A stretch of 64,000 nucleotides of DNA from DATBGZ01 sp036557785 (GTDB lineage Bacteria; Actinomycetota; Actinomycetes; Mycobacteriales; Micromonosporaceae). Location of the stretch: contig DATBGZ010000083.1 of NCBI GenBank assembly GCA_036557785.1, positions 9,833 to 73,832 on the forward strand, given 5' to 3'. The position numbers were made by a program, and so were the translations under genes. Shown here one piece after another: positions 1 to 8,453 of this stretch; position 1 is the first letter of the stretch, and every line of letters starts with the position of its first letter. The notes beneath the pieces were generated by a model. That model saw only the letters and a list, made by a program, of their open reading frames with translations, was not told the origin of the DNA and did not search any database.

Positions 1-183
1 GTCGACCAGCACGAAACCCGAGCTCCTGCGCCGGATCTCGGCGTGTTTGGCCGAGACCCACAGGTCGCGCAACACGATGTCGTTGTCCTCGTCGCGCCCG
101 ATGCGGATCACGTTCGAGCGGTCGATGGTCGCGACAGGCGCTGCTGGGCTGGGGGGTGTCTGGTCTGCCACGGGCATCATCAT
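1..183 (-). CDS. FHA-domain protein, 3' part outside the window (partial)
   Basis: A reverse-strand frame runs off the left edge, so only 61 N-terminal residues are visible. Residues 26-38 read IRIGRDEDNDIVL, followed by S44 and H47. This matches the GR...S-x-x-H core by which FHA domains bind phosphothreonine peptides. The first 25 residues are a Pro/Ala-rich leader. Three ATG codons stand in tandem, and the first overlaps the stop of the channel-like gene before it as ATGA, so the two genes are probably translationally coupled. The rest of the protein is unseen. An FHA-ABC ATPase fusion is common in actinomycetes, but other FHA proteins are equally possible. Confidence 0.7.
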   Translation of the reverse strand, partial: MMMPVADQTPPSPAAPVATIDRSNVIRIGRDEDNDIVLRDLWVSAKHAEIRRRSSGFVLVD

Positions 184-1952
184 GCCGGTCCCGTCGAGCC
201 CCCGTCTGTCGGCCCGACCGGTGGAACCGACACCGCCCCTTCGGACGAATGCGGTTGCTGGGGCAGCTCCCAGGGTTCGAGCAGCCGGTAGGGCGTCGCC
301 GGGCTCGTGTCGGAGTCGTCGGAGCTCTCGGCGAGCAGCCGGGACAACCCGGCCCGGGTGGCGGCCACGATGATCCGCTCGCCGGCCCGCAGCGGCCTGC
401 CTCCCGACGGCCGCCAGATCACCTGGTCGGTCCGGACCGCGAGCAACCGGGACTCGTGCGGCCGGTTCGCGGTCGCCACGGTCTTGTGCTCGAGCAGCGA
501 TCGTTGGCCGATTGGGATCTCGGCGAGCAGCATGACGCGGCGCCGGACGGGGATCGTGGCCAGGATCGCTCGACCGAGCATCGCCGCCGCGAAGGTCGGC
601 GCGGCCAGATACGACACGCTGCGGGATGTATGGATGTTGAAGGCCCGCCGCACCCGGTCGGCGAAGTCGCTGTCGAACAGCCGCAGCACGACCCGGAGGT
701 TCGGCTGAGCGGCCAGGCCGAGCAGCCCGGTTTCGAGGTTGGTCACGTCATCGCTCGAGGCGACGATCAGCGCCTGCGCCGTCGCGACCGAGGCCCGCAC
801 GAGCGTCTCGCCGCGGGCCGCGTCGCCAATGATCACCGGAATCTTCAGATCCCGGGCCACATTCACACCGGGGCGCGCGGCGTCGCGTTCGATCGCCACC
901 ACTTCGACGCCCTGGTTGTTCAGCGCCCGCACGATCCGGGTGCCCACGTCGCCGAGGCCGACCACGACGATGTGGTCGCTGATCGCCTCGTAGAGACCGC
1001 CCGCCTCCCGCTGCAGCCGCAGCTTGACCAACGCGTCCACGACGGTCGCGGTGATCGCCGGGATCAGACCAAGGCTCACCAGCGTCAATACCACGAGCGC
1101 GATCTTGGCCGCCGGGCCCTGGGCATCGCCCTCCGGGTTGCCGGAGAGGGAGGTGATGAGCGCACCGTACGCGGCGTCCCCCCAGGACGTGCTCTGGGCG
1201 ACCACGAGCACCGCGGCGCCGAGCGCGTAGAAGATCAGGAAGACCAGGAGAACGGCGCGCATCCGGCGACCGAAGAGCAGCGAGAGCACGAGCTTCGCGC
1301 TGGATGTTCGTGGCGGTCGCGCCGGGGGTGGCGGTGCCGCGCGGGCCAGCACCAGGTCCGCGCGCTCGTCCGCGTCCGAGGGCAGCACCTCCGGCACCGT
1401 GCCCCGGGGCCCCATCAGGGCCAGACCGGCGACCACGTCCTCGGCCCGGGTCCGCTCGCGCAGGATCCCCACGACCGTACGGTCGCCCACCTGGATCGGC
1501 GGCGTGGCTGCCTGGCCCACCGCCGCGGCGACGAAGGCCGGTGCGGCGATGGCCGAGGCCGAGAGCACCACGCAGTTGCTCAGCAACGAGCCGATCCGCT
1601 CGCCGAGGCTCTGCTTCGCCATGCGGATCACGATGCGCAGGTCCGGGTTGATCTCCTGGGCGAGCAGGGCGGCTTCGAGGTTTGCCGCGTCATCCTGGTC
1701 GACCAGGGCGACGGCCTCGGCGTCCGCGAGATTCGCGGCAGCGAACGCCGCACGGTCGAGCACGTCGGCCGTCACCACGCGCACCCCGGGCGTCTGCAGG
1801 ATGCGCGCCACCCACCGGTTCGTCCCGGGCCGCACGATCGCGACGACCGGCCGCTCGTACTGGGTGGTGAGCATCTCGGTGAGCCGGACGGCCAAGGGGT
1901 TGTCCCCGCAGACGACGAACGGGGCCTGGCTCGCGGTGGCCGGCAGCTCCAT
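180..1952 (-). CDS. Two-RCK-domain (TrkA-N) ion-channel-like membrane protein, CASTOR/POLLUX type
   Basis: A 590-residue protein with an N-terminal Rossmann/TrkA-N-like domain (about 12-135), two membrane helices (about 235-255 and 285-312), a second RCK domain with the nucleotide motif GLGDVG (about 330-440) and a TrkA-C-like end. This layout resembles CASTOR/POLLUX-type and other NAD-binding channel proteins. The loop between the helices reads SLSGNPEGD where a potassium channel would have TVGYGD, so potassium selectivity cannot be assumed. The ATG at 1952 is preferred; a GTG at 1991 is also in frame but has no ribosome-binding site. The last codons overlap the FHA gene. The C-terminal 50 residues are Pro/Ser-rich and probably disordered. 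Confidence 0.7.
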   Translation of the reverse strand: MELPATASQAPFVVCGDNPLAVRLTEMLTTQYERPVVAIVRPGTNRWVARILQTPGVRVVTADVLDRAAFAAANLADAEAVALVDQDDAANLEAALLAQEINPDLRIVIRMAKQSLGERIGSLLSNCVVLSASAIAAPAFVAAAVGQAATPPIQVGDRTVVGILRERTRAEDVVAGLALMGPRGTVPEVLPSDADERADLVLARAAPPPPARPPRTSSAKLVLSLLFGRRMRAVLLVFLIFYALGAAVLVVAQSTSWGDAAYGALITSLSGNPEGDAQGPAAKIALVVLTLVSLGLIPAITATVVDALVKLRLQREAGGLYEAISDHIVVVGLGDVGTRIVRALNNQGVEVVAIERDAARPGVNVARDLKIPVIIGDAARGETLVRASVATAQALIVASSDDVTNLETGLLGLAAQPNLRVVLRLFDSDFADRVRRAFNIHTSRSVSYLAAPTFAAAMLGRAILATIPVRRRVMLLAEIPIGQRSLLEHKTVATANRPHESRLLAVRTDQVIWRPSGGRPLRAGERIIVAATRAGLSRLLAESSDDSDTSPATPYRLLEPWELPQQPHSSEGAVSVPPVGPTDGGSTGPA

Positions 1953-2122
1953 GGTCGTCGTGCTCTCTTCAGCCTCCTCGGTAGCGGTCACGTGCCAGAG
2001 CGTATCGATGCCAAGCACGCCTCGAGGTCCCGTGACCGGGGCGGCGCCGCGGTGCCCGGCGGAGGCGGCGCTGGGGCCGACGGAACTGACCACCCCACAC
2101 CCGTACGGCCCGCTCCAGGGAC

Positions 2123-2128
2123 TATTCT
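2123..2128 (+). promoter_or_regulatory. Possible -10 box (TATTCT) for ctaD
   Basis: TATTCT matches the actinobacterial TANNNT form and lies about 95 nt before the ctaD GTG, in the 270-bp gap between two divergent genes. No convincing -35 hexamer is visible. The remainder of the gap holds no recognisable element. Confidence 0.25.
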
Positions 2129-2222
2129 GCGGTCGAGGTTCGCGTAGATCATGGCGAACCTGCCCCGGGCCACGGGCAAGGTGCGCCACGGGGCTGACGC
2201 CGCAGTCTCCGGGAGGCCGTGC

Positions 2223-3908
2223 GTGACCATTGCACCGAAGGCGATCGTCACCCGTCCATGGCCCGTGCGGCAGCCGCTGCGTGGTTCGGCGATCGCCCGC
2301 CTCCTGCGCACGACGGACGCCAAGCAGATCGGGCTCATGTACCTGGTCACCTCGTTCGCGTTCTTCCTCATCGGCGGCTTCATGGCTCTGCTCATGCGCG
2401 CGGAGCTGGCGCAACCGGGGGCCGATTTCCTGACCGCGGAGCAGTTCAACCAGCTCTTCACGATGCACGGCACGATCATGCTGCTGTTCTTCGCGACGCC
2501 GATCCTGTTTGCGTTCGCGAACTACATCGTGCCGTTGCAGATCGGCGCCCCGGACGTGAGCTTTCCGCGGCTTAACGCGCTGGCCTATTGGCTCTACGCC
2601 TTCGGCGGCCTGCTCACGATCTCGGGCTTCATCACCCCGGGCGGCGCGGCGGACTTTGGCTGGTTCGCCTACCAGCCCCTGGCGAACGTGACGAACTCGC
2701 CCGGTGCCGGCGCGGACATGTGGGTCGTCGGGCTGGTGATCTCTGGCCTGGGCACGATCCTCGGTGCGGTCAACATGATCACCACGATCCTGACCCTGCG
2801 CGCTCCCGGCATGACGATGTGGCGGATGCCGATTTTCACCTGGAACATCATGGTCACGTCGCTGCTCGTGCTCATGGTCTTCCCGATCCTGGCCGCCGCG
2901 CTGCTCGCGGTCGCGGCCGACCGGCACCTCGGCGCACACGTCTACGATGCCGACACGGGCGGGGCGTTGCTGTGGCAACACCTGTTCTGGTTCTTCGGCC
3001 ACCCCGAGGTCTACATCGTGGCGTTGCCGTTCTTCGGCATCATCACCGAGGTCATCCCGGTCTTTAGCCGCAAGCCGGTCTTCGGCTACAAGGGCCTGGT
3101 CATCGCGACGCTCGGCATCGCGGCGCTGTCGATGAGCGTCTGGGCGCACCACATGTTCGCCACCGGTCAGGTGCTGCTGCCGTTCTTCTCGTTCCTGTCG
3201 TTCCTCATCGCGGTGCCGACCGGCATGAAGTTCTTCAACTGGATCGGCACCATGTGGAAGGGCCAGATCTCGTTCGAGACGCCGATGCTGTTCGCCATCG
3301 GCTTCCTGACCACGTTCCTGCTGGGCGGCCTGTCGGGCGTGCTGCTCGCGTCGCCGCCGATCGACTTCCACGTCTCCGACACGTACTTCGTGGTGGCGCA
3401 CTTCCACTACGTGCTCTTCGGCACGATCGTGTTCGCCGTGTACGCCGGCGTCTACTTCTGGTTCCCGAAGATGACCGGGCGGATGCTCAACGAGCGGTGG
3501 GGCAAGCTGCACTTCTGGCTGACGCTGATCGGCTTCCACACGACGTTCCTGGTGCAGCACTGGCTTGGCGCCGAGGGCATGCCGCGCCGGTACTTTGACT
3601 ACCTGCCCAGCGACGGCTTCACCACGCTGAACGAGATCTCGACCGTCGGCGCGTTCATCATCGGCATCTCGACGCTGCCATTCCTCTACAACGTGTGGAA
3701 GTCGTACAAGACCGGTCCGATCGTCGCCGTCGACGACCCGTGGGGCCATGGCAACTCACTGGAGTGGGCGACGAGCTGCCCACCCCCGTTGCGCAACTTC
3801 GACCGCATGCCGCGCATCCGGTCCGAGCGCCCCGCGTTCGACGCCAAGTACCCGCACCTCGCGGTGGACTCGACGGTGCCGCACGGCGAGCTCGCCGAGA
3901 AGAAGTAG
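2223..3908 (+). CDS. ctaD: Cytochrome c oxidase subunit I (aa3 type)
   Basis: A 561-residue, 12-helix heme-copper oxidase subunit that reduces O2 to water in the cell membrane and pumps protons. All expected ligands are visible: H82 and H395 for low-spin heme a, H260 with its cross-link partner Y264 (GHPEVY), H309-H310 for CuB, and H393 for heme a3. K336 in PTGMKFF is the K-channel lysine, and the Glu of GHPEVY is the D-channel gate. The GTG start is placed 6 nt after GGGAGG. The other oxidase subunits are not in the window; ctaD commonly stands apart from them in actinobacteria. It ends 3 bp from the convergent pncA stop. Confidence 0.97.
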   Translation: MTIAPKAIVTRPWPVRQPLRGSAIARLLRTTDAKQIGLMYLVTSFAFFLIGGFMALLMRAELAQPGADFLTAEQFNQLFTMHGTIMLLFFATPILFAFANYIVPLQIGAPDVSFPRLNALAYWLYAFGGLLTISGFITPGGAADFGWFAYQPLANVTNSPGAGADMWVVGLVISGLGTILGAVNMITTILTLRAPGMTMWRMPIFTWNIMVTSLLVLMVFPILAAALLAVAADRHLGAHVYDADTGGALLWQHLFWFFGHPEVYIVALPFFGIITEVIPVFSRKPVFGYKGLVIATLGIAALSMSVWAHHMFATGQVLLPFFSFLSFLIAVPTGMKFFNWIGTMWKGQISFETPMLFAIGFLTTFLLGGLSGVLLASPPIDFHVSDTYFVVAHFHYVLFGTIVFAVYAGVYFWFPKMTGRMLNERWGKLHFWLTLIGFHTTFLVQHWLGAEGMPRRYFDYLPSDGFTTLNEISTVGAFIIGISTLPFLYNVWKSYKTGPIVAVDDPWGHGNSLEWATSCPPPLRNFDRMPRIRSERPAFDAKYPHLAVDSTVPHGELAEKK

Positions 3909-3911
3909 CGC

Positions 3912-4520
3912 CTACGCGTGCGACGGGGTGACGCGGGGCGAGCCGATCAGGCGCACGCCGGCCTGACGCATCGCGTCGATGGCGTCCGCCGTCGTCGGCG
4001 CGGCCACTCCCGCCGTGTGGTCGAGCAGCACGGTCGTGGTGAAGCCGTCATGCACGGCGTCGAGGGCGCTCGCCCGGACACAGTGGTCGGTGGTCAGACC
4101 CGCGATCTCCACCTCGGTGACGCCCCGCATGCGCAGCCATGCGGCAAGGCTGATCCCGCCCGCCCTGCCCTCAAAGCCGGAGTACGCGGCCCTATGCTCG
4201 CCCTTGACGAAGACCGCTTCGAAGCGATCGGTGTCCAGCGCCGGGTGGAACTGCGCGCCCACGGTCCCGACGACACAGTGGGCGGGCCAGGTGTCGACGA
4301 AGTCCGGGTGCTCCGCGAAATGGTTACCAGGATCGATGTGATGGTCCTGGGTGGCAACGATGTGGTCCCAGCGCGGCACGCCACCTTCCGAGCGCTGCGA
4401 CGCTTCGGCGGCGAGCAGCGCCGAGATGCTGGCAGCCACCGCGGCGCCGCCGACGACCGGTAGCGAGCCGCCCTCACAGAAGTCGTTCTGAACATCGACG
4501 ATCAGCAGTGCGCGGGTCAT
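3912..4520 (-). CDS. pncA: Nicotinamidase (pyrazinamidase)
   Basis: A 202-residue isochorismatase-fold hydrolase that deamidates nicotinamide to nicotinate. The catalytic triad is visible as D9 (VDVQNDF), K106 (FVKGEH) and C147 (TTDHCVRAS). The metal-binding stretch TQDHHIDPGNHF lies near residue 60. The ATG follows GGGAGG by 5 nt. The neighbouring pncB, on the same strand upstream, uses the product nicotinate, so the two genes form an NAD salvage unit. The length is normal for the family. Confidence 0.95.
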   Translation of the reverse strand: MTRALLIVDVQNDFCEGGSLPVVGGAAVAASISALLAAEASQRSEGGVPRWDHIVATQDHHIDPGNHFAEHPDFVDTWPAHCVVGTVGAQFHPALDTDRFEAVFVKGEHRAAYSGFEGRAGGISLAAWLRMRGVTEVEIAGLTTDHCVRASALDAVHDGFTTTVLLDHTAGVAAPTTADAIDAMRQAGVRLIGSPRVTPSHA

Positions 4521-4549
4521 CGGAGCCTCCCGGATCGGGCCGAGCGACG

Positions 4550-5908
4550 CTACGGTTCGGAGACGAACCGGACGGTCAGCGCCGGCTCGCCAGCGGAGAG
4601 CTTGAGGCCCTCCCAGGGGATGGAGATGAGGCAGTCGCGGGCGTGCTCGCGAGACTGCGCGAGCGTGGGTACATCCGGCACCGCGACACCGGAACGCAGG
4701 AATGGGCGCTGCAGGAGCCGATCGTGCGGCTGGCTTGCCGGGGGCTGCCGGGTGAGCTCCTCGACCGCGGCGGCTGCCCTCGCCGCCCCCGCGTACACGA
4801 TCTCCTCGGTCGCGGTGCCGGTGGGCTTGTGCCGGCGTACCGCGGTCTTGCTTCCGCCGATCGTCGTCTTGTGCTCCGAGCGCTTGATCACTGGCCGGCC
4901 AGCCACCTCGACCAGCTTGTAGACGAGATTCGCCGTCGGCGCGCCCGAGCCGGTCACCACGGCCGTCCCCGCGCCGTAGGCGTCGACCGGCTCGGCGGCC
5001 AGCGCCGCGATCGCGTACTCGTCGAGGTCGCCGGAGACCACGATGCGCGTCTCGGTCGCGCCGAGCGAGTCGAGCAGCGCCCGGGATCGGCTGGCGAGCA
5101 CGGACAAGTCGCCGGAGTCGATGCGCACCGCGCCGAGGCCGGGCCCGGCCACCGCGACGGCGTTACGAATGCCCTGGTCGATGTCGTACGTATCGACCAA
5201 CAACGTCGTCTGCTTGCCCAGTGCCGAGACCTGCGCGGCGAAGGCGGCCGGCTCGTCGTCGTGCAGCATGGTGAACGCGTGAGCGGCGGTGCCGGCGGTG
5301 GGAATCCCGTAGCGACGCCCAGCCTCGAGGTTCGACGTGGAGGCGAAGCCGGCCAGATACGCGGCGCGGGCCGCCGCGACACCGGCCTGCTCGTGGGTAC
5401 GGCGGGAGCCCATCTCGATCAGCCGTCGGCCGCGCGCAGCCGTCACCATCCGAGCGGCCGCGGCCGCGACCGCGCTGTCGTGGTTGAGCACCGAGAGCAC
5501 GAGCGTCTCGAGCACCACGCAGTCGGCGAAGGTGCCCGAGACGCTGAGGATCGGCGAGCCGGGGAAGAAGAGCTCCCCTTCGGGGTACCCGTCCACATCG
5601 CCACCGAAGCGGTAGCCGGCCAGCCACTGCGCGGTCGCGTCGTCGACCACCCCGGCACCACGGAGGTGGGCGACCTGCTCCTCGCCGAAACGGAACGCCT
5701 CGATCGCCTCGACCAGCCGGGCCGTGCCCGCGACCATCCCGTACCGGCGTCCCGGCGGAAGCCGACGGGCGAAGACCTCGAAGACGCAGTGTCGCTCGGC
5801 GGTCCCGTCGCGCAATGCCGCCGCCACCATCGTCAGCTCGTAGTGGTCGGTCAGCAGTGCGGTGCTGGGGCCTGGGTGCCACTGACTGTCGGAGTGCTGG
5901 TTACTCAT
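4550..5908 (-). CDS. pncB: Nicotinate phosphoribosyltransferase
   Basis: A 452-residue enzyme that converts nicotinate and PRPP (with ATP) to nicotinate mononucleotide. Recognisable family segments are LLTDHYELTM near the N-terminus, the substrate/phosphate region FASTSN, GTAAHAF, VDTYD and RIDSGDL, and the C-terminal KR/SEHKTT segment. Together with pncA, 30 bp downstream, it forms the Preiss-Handler entry to NAD. The ATG at 5908 is the likeliest start; the preceding in-frame GTG is also possible and neither has a strong ribosome-binding site. In M. tuberculosis the orthologue (Rv1330c) likewise lies next to clpS. Confidence 0.95.
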   Translation of the reverse strand: MSNQHSDSQWHPGPSTALLTDHYELTMVAAALRDGTAERHCVFEVFARRLPPGRRYGMVAGTARLVEAIEAFRFGEEQVAHLRGAGVVDDATAQWLAGYRFGGDVDGYPEGELFFPGSPILSVSGTFADCVVLETLVLSVLNHDSAVAAAAARMVTAARGRRLIEMGSRRTHEQAGVAAARAAYLAGFASTSNLEAGRRYGIPTAGTAAHAFTMLHDDEPAAFAAQVSALGKQTTLLVDTYDIDQGIRNAVAVAGPGLGAVRIDSGDLSVLASRSRALLDSLGATETRIVVSGDLDEYAIAALAAEPVDAYGAGTAVVTGSGAPTANLVYKLVEVAGRPVIKRSEHKTTIGGSKTAVRRHKPTGTATEEIVYAGAARAAAAVEELTRQPPASQPHDRLLQRPFLRSGVAVPDVPTLAQSREHARDCLISIPWEGLKLSAGEPALTVRFVSEP

Positions 5909-5977
5909 CACTGTCGAGCCTACGACTGCCGCCCCCCGCCCTGGCGCGGCTGCCGGGCGTGGGTGGACGCGGGCGCG

Positions 5978-5983
5978 TACCCT
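5978..5983 (+). promoter_or_regulatory. Possible -10 box (TACCCT) for the FHA/zinc-ribbon gene
   Basis: TACCCT lies 58 nt before the ATG at 6041, within the 132-bp divergent gap shared with pncB. This would give an mRNA leader of about 50 nt carrying the AAAGGA ribosome-binding site. No clear -35. Confidence 0.3.
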
Positions 5984-6040
5984 GCATCCGGCCGACACGC
6001 TGGGAAAAGACCCGCTCGGACCGACGAAAGGACGCGCCAG

Positions 6041-7351
6041 ATGACCGTGACCCGGATGGTACGTCCCCTGCCCGGGCCTGGGCTGGTGGCCCGCTCGGGT
6101 GACCTGCTGCTCGTGTGCGCCGAGGGGGCGGCGGCCACGCGGGCCGAGGTCGAGCAGCTACTCGGCCTGGTGGCCGAGGTCTCGTCGCTCGGTGGCGATG
6201 GCGCGATGCTCGTGCGGCGGGTAGCGGCACTGCTCGCGGCCGACCTCGACGGCAACTTCCCCGACTGTGCCGCGTGTGGTCCGGTCTCCGACGGACGCTT
6301 CGCCGTGCTCGTCTATGGCACCGCGACGGCCCGGGTGGTGGGCGGCGACGGTGAGGTGAACCTCTCCGCGGTCGACGCGGTCGCCTCCGTCAACCGCCTG
6401 GTGGCCGCCCCGATCACCTCCCTCCGGCTGGAACTGCCCGGGGCCGGTCCGGCGAGCCAGTTCGCCCGGCTCGACGGTGGCGTGGTCAGCGCTGCCGGGT
6501 TCGTCGCGGGCGCCGAGCCGCCGGCAGGGCTGGGCGCGGCCCCGGTCGTCGCCGTCCCGGCCCCGACACCGGCGCCGGAGTCCTCGCCCGCATGGGCGGC
6601 GCCCGCACCGACGCGGCCCGTGCAGGTCGATGCCATCACCGAGGTCTTCGCCAATGGCGGTGCCGACGATGCCACGCCGCCCGTACCGCTGCCCTCCTGG
6701 GCCGGTCCGTCGATTGTGGACTCCTCCTATGCGCCGGTCGCCGTGGCGAGCGCCCCGGCGGACCACGTGGCGGACGCGGTGCTGCCCGTCCGCGAGCCGC
6801 TCGCGACCGAGCCGCTGAACGCCGGGCCCGAGGCCCGCCCCACCGTGCTGGGGCTCGGCTGCGCGTTCGGGCACCTCAACGACCCGAGTCTGAGCGCGTG
6901 CGCCACCTGCGGCGCACCGCTGACCGGGCACCCCCCGACGCTGCGCGAGGGCCCGCGACCGCCGCTCGGAGTGATCACGCTCGACGACGGTTCGGCCTAC
7001 CTGCTCGACATCGGCTATGTGCTGGGGCGCGAGCCGCAGCACGACCCCGAGGTTGTCGCGGGCGGCGCCCGGCCACTGAAGATCGTCGATGCCGAGGGGG
7101 TCGTCTCGCGGCGGCACCTGCGCATCGCGCTGGTCGGGTGGGACATCCAGGTCGTCGATCTCGGATCCGCGAACGGCACCTTCGTGCAGTACCCGGACGA
7201 CCCGCAACTGCACCGGCTCGAGGCCCATCACGCCGTCGTGGTCAAGCCCGGCACCCAGATCACCATGGGCCGGCGGTGGTTCCGCATCGATCCCGTCCCG
7301 CCGGAGCAGCGTTCCGAGCCCGCGGGCTCGGGAGGGCGTAGCGCGGCCTGA
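6041..7351 (+). CDS. FHA-domain protein with an internal zinc-ribbon-like motif
   Basis: A 436-residue cytosolic protein. Residues 1-160 form a compact domain I do not recognise. A long Pro/Ala-rich linker follows, then a zinc-ribbon-like C-x3-H ... C-x2-C motif near 273-293 (CAFGHLNDPS then CATC). The FHA domain (about 310-425) has YVLGREP, VSRRHLRI and SANGTFV, which are the phosphothreonine-binding residues. The ATG follows AAAGGA by 8 nt. FHA proteins usually recruit partners phosphorylated by Ser/Thr kinases; no kinase lies nearby. The molecular role is unknown. Confidence 0.8.
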   Translation: MTVTRMVRPLPGPGLVARSGDLLLVCAEGAAATRAEVEQLLGLVAEVSSLGGDGAMLVRRVAALLAADLDGNFPDCAACGPVSDGRFAVLVYGTATARVVGGDGEVNLSAVDAVASVNRLVAAPITSLRLELPGAGPASQFARLDGGVVSAAGFVAGAEPPAGLGAAPVVAVPAPTPAPESSPAWAAPAPTRPVQVDAITEVFANGGADDATPPVPLPSWAGPSIVDSSYAPVAVASAPADHVADAVLPVREPLATEPLNAGPEARPTVLGLGCAFGHLNDPSLSACATCGAPLTGHPPTLREGPRPPLGVITLDDGSAYLLDIGYVLGREPQHDPEVVAGGARPLKIVDAEGVVSRRHLRIALVGWDIQVVDLGSANGTFVQYPDDPQLHRLEAHHAVVVKPGTQITMGRRWFRIDPVPPEQRSEPAGSGGRSAA

Positions 7352-7413
7352 CCCGCCCATAACGCCTGCCCCGCCCACGCTTCGCCCGCCCATAACGCCT
7401 GTCCCGCCCACGG
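7352..7413 (+). repeat. 33-bp GC-rich intergenic repeat, two copies upstream of clpS
   Basis: Two units (7352-7384 and 7385 to about 7413) start CCCGCCCATAACGCCTG and run on through CCCGCCCACG. The first begins directly after the stop codon of the FHA gene. Related 33-bp units recur on the other side of clpS. Confidence 0.8.
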
Positions 7414-7451
7414 GGTGCTGCGCGCCCGGAGTCGGTGGCACGATGGTGGGC

Positions 7452-7742
7452 ATGGCCGCACCGCAGACCGTTCCGGTGCAGACACCCGACGTCGGCGAGG
7501 TCCCGGACGTGGACCGGGCCTGGGTCACGATCGTCTGGAACGACCCGGTCAACCTGATGTCGTACGTCACGTGGGTGCTGCAGAAGCTCTTCGGCTACAG
7601 CCGCGACAAGGCCGAGAAGCTCATGTTGGACGTGCACCACAAGGGGAAGGCGATTGTCTCGTCCGGCGCCCGGGAGCGGATGGAGTACGACGCGACCCGC
7701 CTGCACGGCTATGGCCTGTGGGCTACGGTCGACCAGCCATGA
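7452..7742 (+). CDS. clpS: ATP-dependent Clp protease adaptor
   Basis: A 96-residue adaptor that delivers N-end-rule substrates to ClpC/ClpA-ClpP. The core VTIVWNDPVNLMSYV and the helix containing MLDVHHKGKAIV are typical: Asn-Asp and Met line the N-degron pocket, and the second His is conserved. The N-terminal 25 residues form the flexible extension. The ATG at 7452 is preferred; another ATG at 7443 is in frame. The next gene encodes a DUF2017 protein, an arrangement widespread in actinobacteria (Rv1331-Rv1332). Unusually, 33-bp repeats occupy both flanks. Confidence 0.95.
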   Translation: MAAPQTVPVQTPDVGEVPDVDRAWVTIVWNDPVNLMSYVTWVLQKLFGYSRDKAEKLMLDVHHKGKAIVSSGARERMEYDATRLHGYGLWATVDQP

Positions 7743-7749
7743 GATCCCG

Positions 7750-7817
7750 CTGCCCCACCCTTCCCGCCCACGCTTCGCCCGCCCATGATTCCTTTCCCGC
7801 CCACGCTTCGCCCGCCC
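7750..7817 (+). repeat. 33-bp GC-rich intergenic repeat, copies downstream of clpS
   Basis: A partial unit (7750-7777), a full 33-bp unit (7778-7810, beginning CCCGCCCATGATTCC) and a third cut after CCCGCCC at 7817. The last unit ends directly before the ATGATG of the DUF2017 gene, so it fills the place where a ribosome-binding site would lie. Confidence 0.8.
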
Positions 7818-7818
7818 G

Positions 7819-8313
7819 ATGATGTTCCGGCGCGTGGGTGACGAGTGCGTGGCGCGGTTCGTCCCGGAGGTGGTGGACGTCCTGCGGCAGTGCCTTGCCG
7901 AACTCGCTGCGATGATCTCCAACGATCCGGACCCCGACGATCCCGCGGTGGAGCGGCTGTTCCCGGATGTCTACCCCGAGGACCCCGCCCAGGAGGCCGA
8001 GTTCCGCCGGTTCACCGAGGACGACCTGCGCTCGGCGAAGCTGGACCAGGCGAAGACCATGCTGGCGGATCTGCTCGACAGCGGCGGCGAGGTCCGCCTG
8101 GCGGACGAGCGGGCCGACCTGTGGCTGCGCGCCCTCACCGACGTCCGGCTCGTGCTCGGAACCCGGCTCGGCGTCGAGGACGACACCGACCTTGAGGCGG
8201 AGATCGATGCCGCGGTGGGACGCAATCCCAGCTCCGCGCATGTGCGCCAACTCACCGTCTACCAGTACCTGACGGAGTTGCAGGGCTCCCTCGTCGAGGC
8301 CCTGATCGGCTGA
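7819..8313 (+). CDS. DUF2017 family protein
   Basis: A 164-residue, mostly helical, acidic cytosolic protein recognised by its position after clpS and by the family pattern: an N-terminal FRRVGDECVARFVPEVVDVLRQ, the segment PDVYPEDPAQEAEFRRFTEDDLR, and a C-terminal YQYLTELQGSLVEAL. The function is unknown; association with ClpS suggests a link to proteolysis, which is inference. No Shine-Dalgarno precedes the ATGATG start; the 33-bp repeat takes its place. Confidence 0.85.
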   Translation: MMFRRVGDECVARFVPEVVDVLRQCLAELAAMISNDPDPDDPAVERLFPDVYPEDPAQEAEFRRFTEDDLRSAKLDQAKTMLADLLDSGGEVRLADERADLWLRALTDVRLVLGTRLGVEDDTDLEAEIDAAVGRNPSSAHVRQLTVYQYLTELQGSLVEALIG

Positions 8314-8428
8314 GCCGTACGGCTGCGCGCCGGCGCGGACGTACGGTCAGTAGCCCGGCTGCCTGTGAGGGTCCTGAGTCCGGGGTTCTTCAGGGGTACA
8401 TATGGGGGAGAACCGGGTGCCCGGCCGT

Positions 8429-8434
8429 TACGCT
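8429..8434 (+). promoter_or_regulatory. Possible -10 box (TACGCT) for the ABC exporter operon
   Basis: TACGCT lies 20 nt upstream of the GTG of the first ABC gene; GGTGAG is the ribosome-binding site between them. It would drive the four overlapping genes 8454-12061. Confidence 0.3.
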
Positions 8435-8453
8435 CAGGCACTACGGTGAGCGG

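Noticed and set aside
156..2147. 663-codon forward open frame opposite the channel-like gene
   Set aside because: Composition is Arg/His/Gly-rich with no domain, and it mirrors the real gene on the other strand.
180..3749. A very long reverse-strand open frame covering ctaD
   Set aside because: Only 180-1952 has recognisable domains. The upstream part is the antisense shadow of ctaD, rich in Arg/Asp/His as expected for GC-rich shadows.
7260..7922. Reverse frame with GRAKRGRE repeats
   Set aside because: It is the translation of the 33-bp intergenic repeat plus clpS shadow, with no start signal; recorded only as a property of the repeat.
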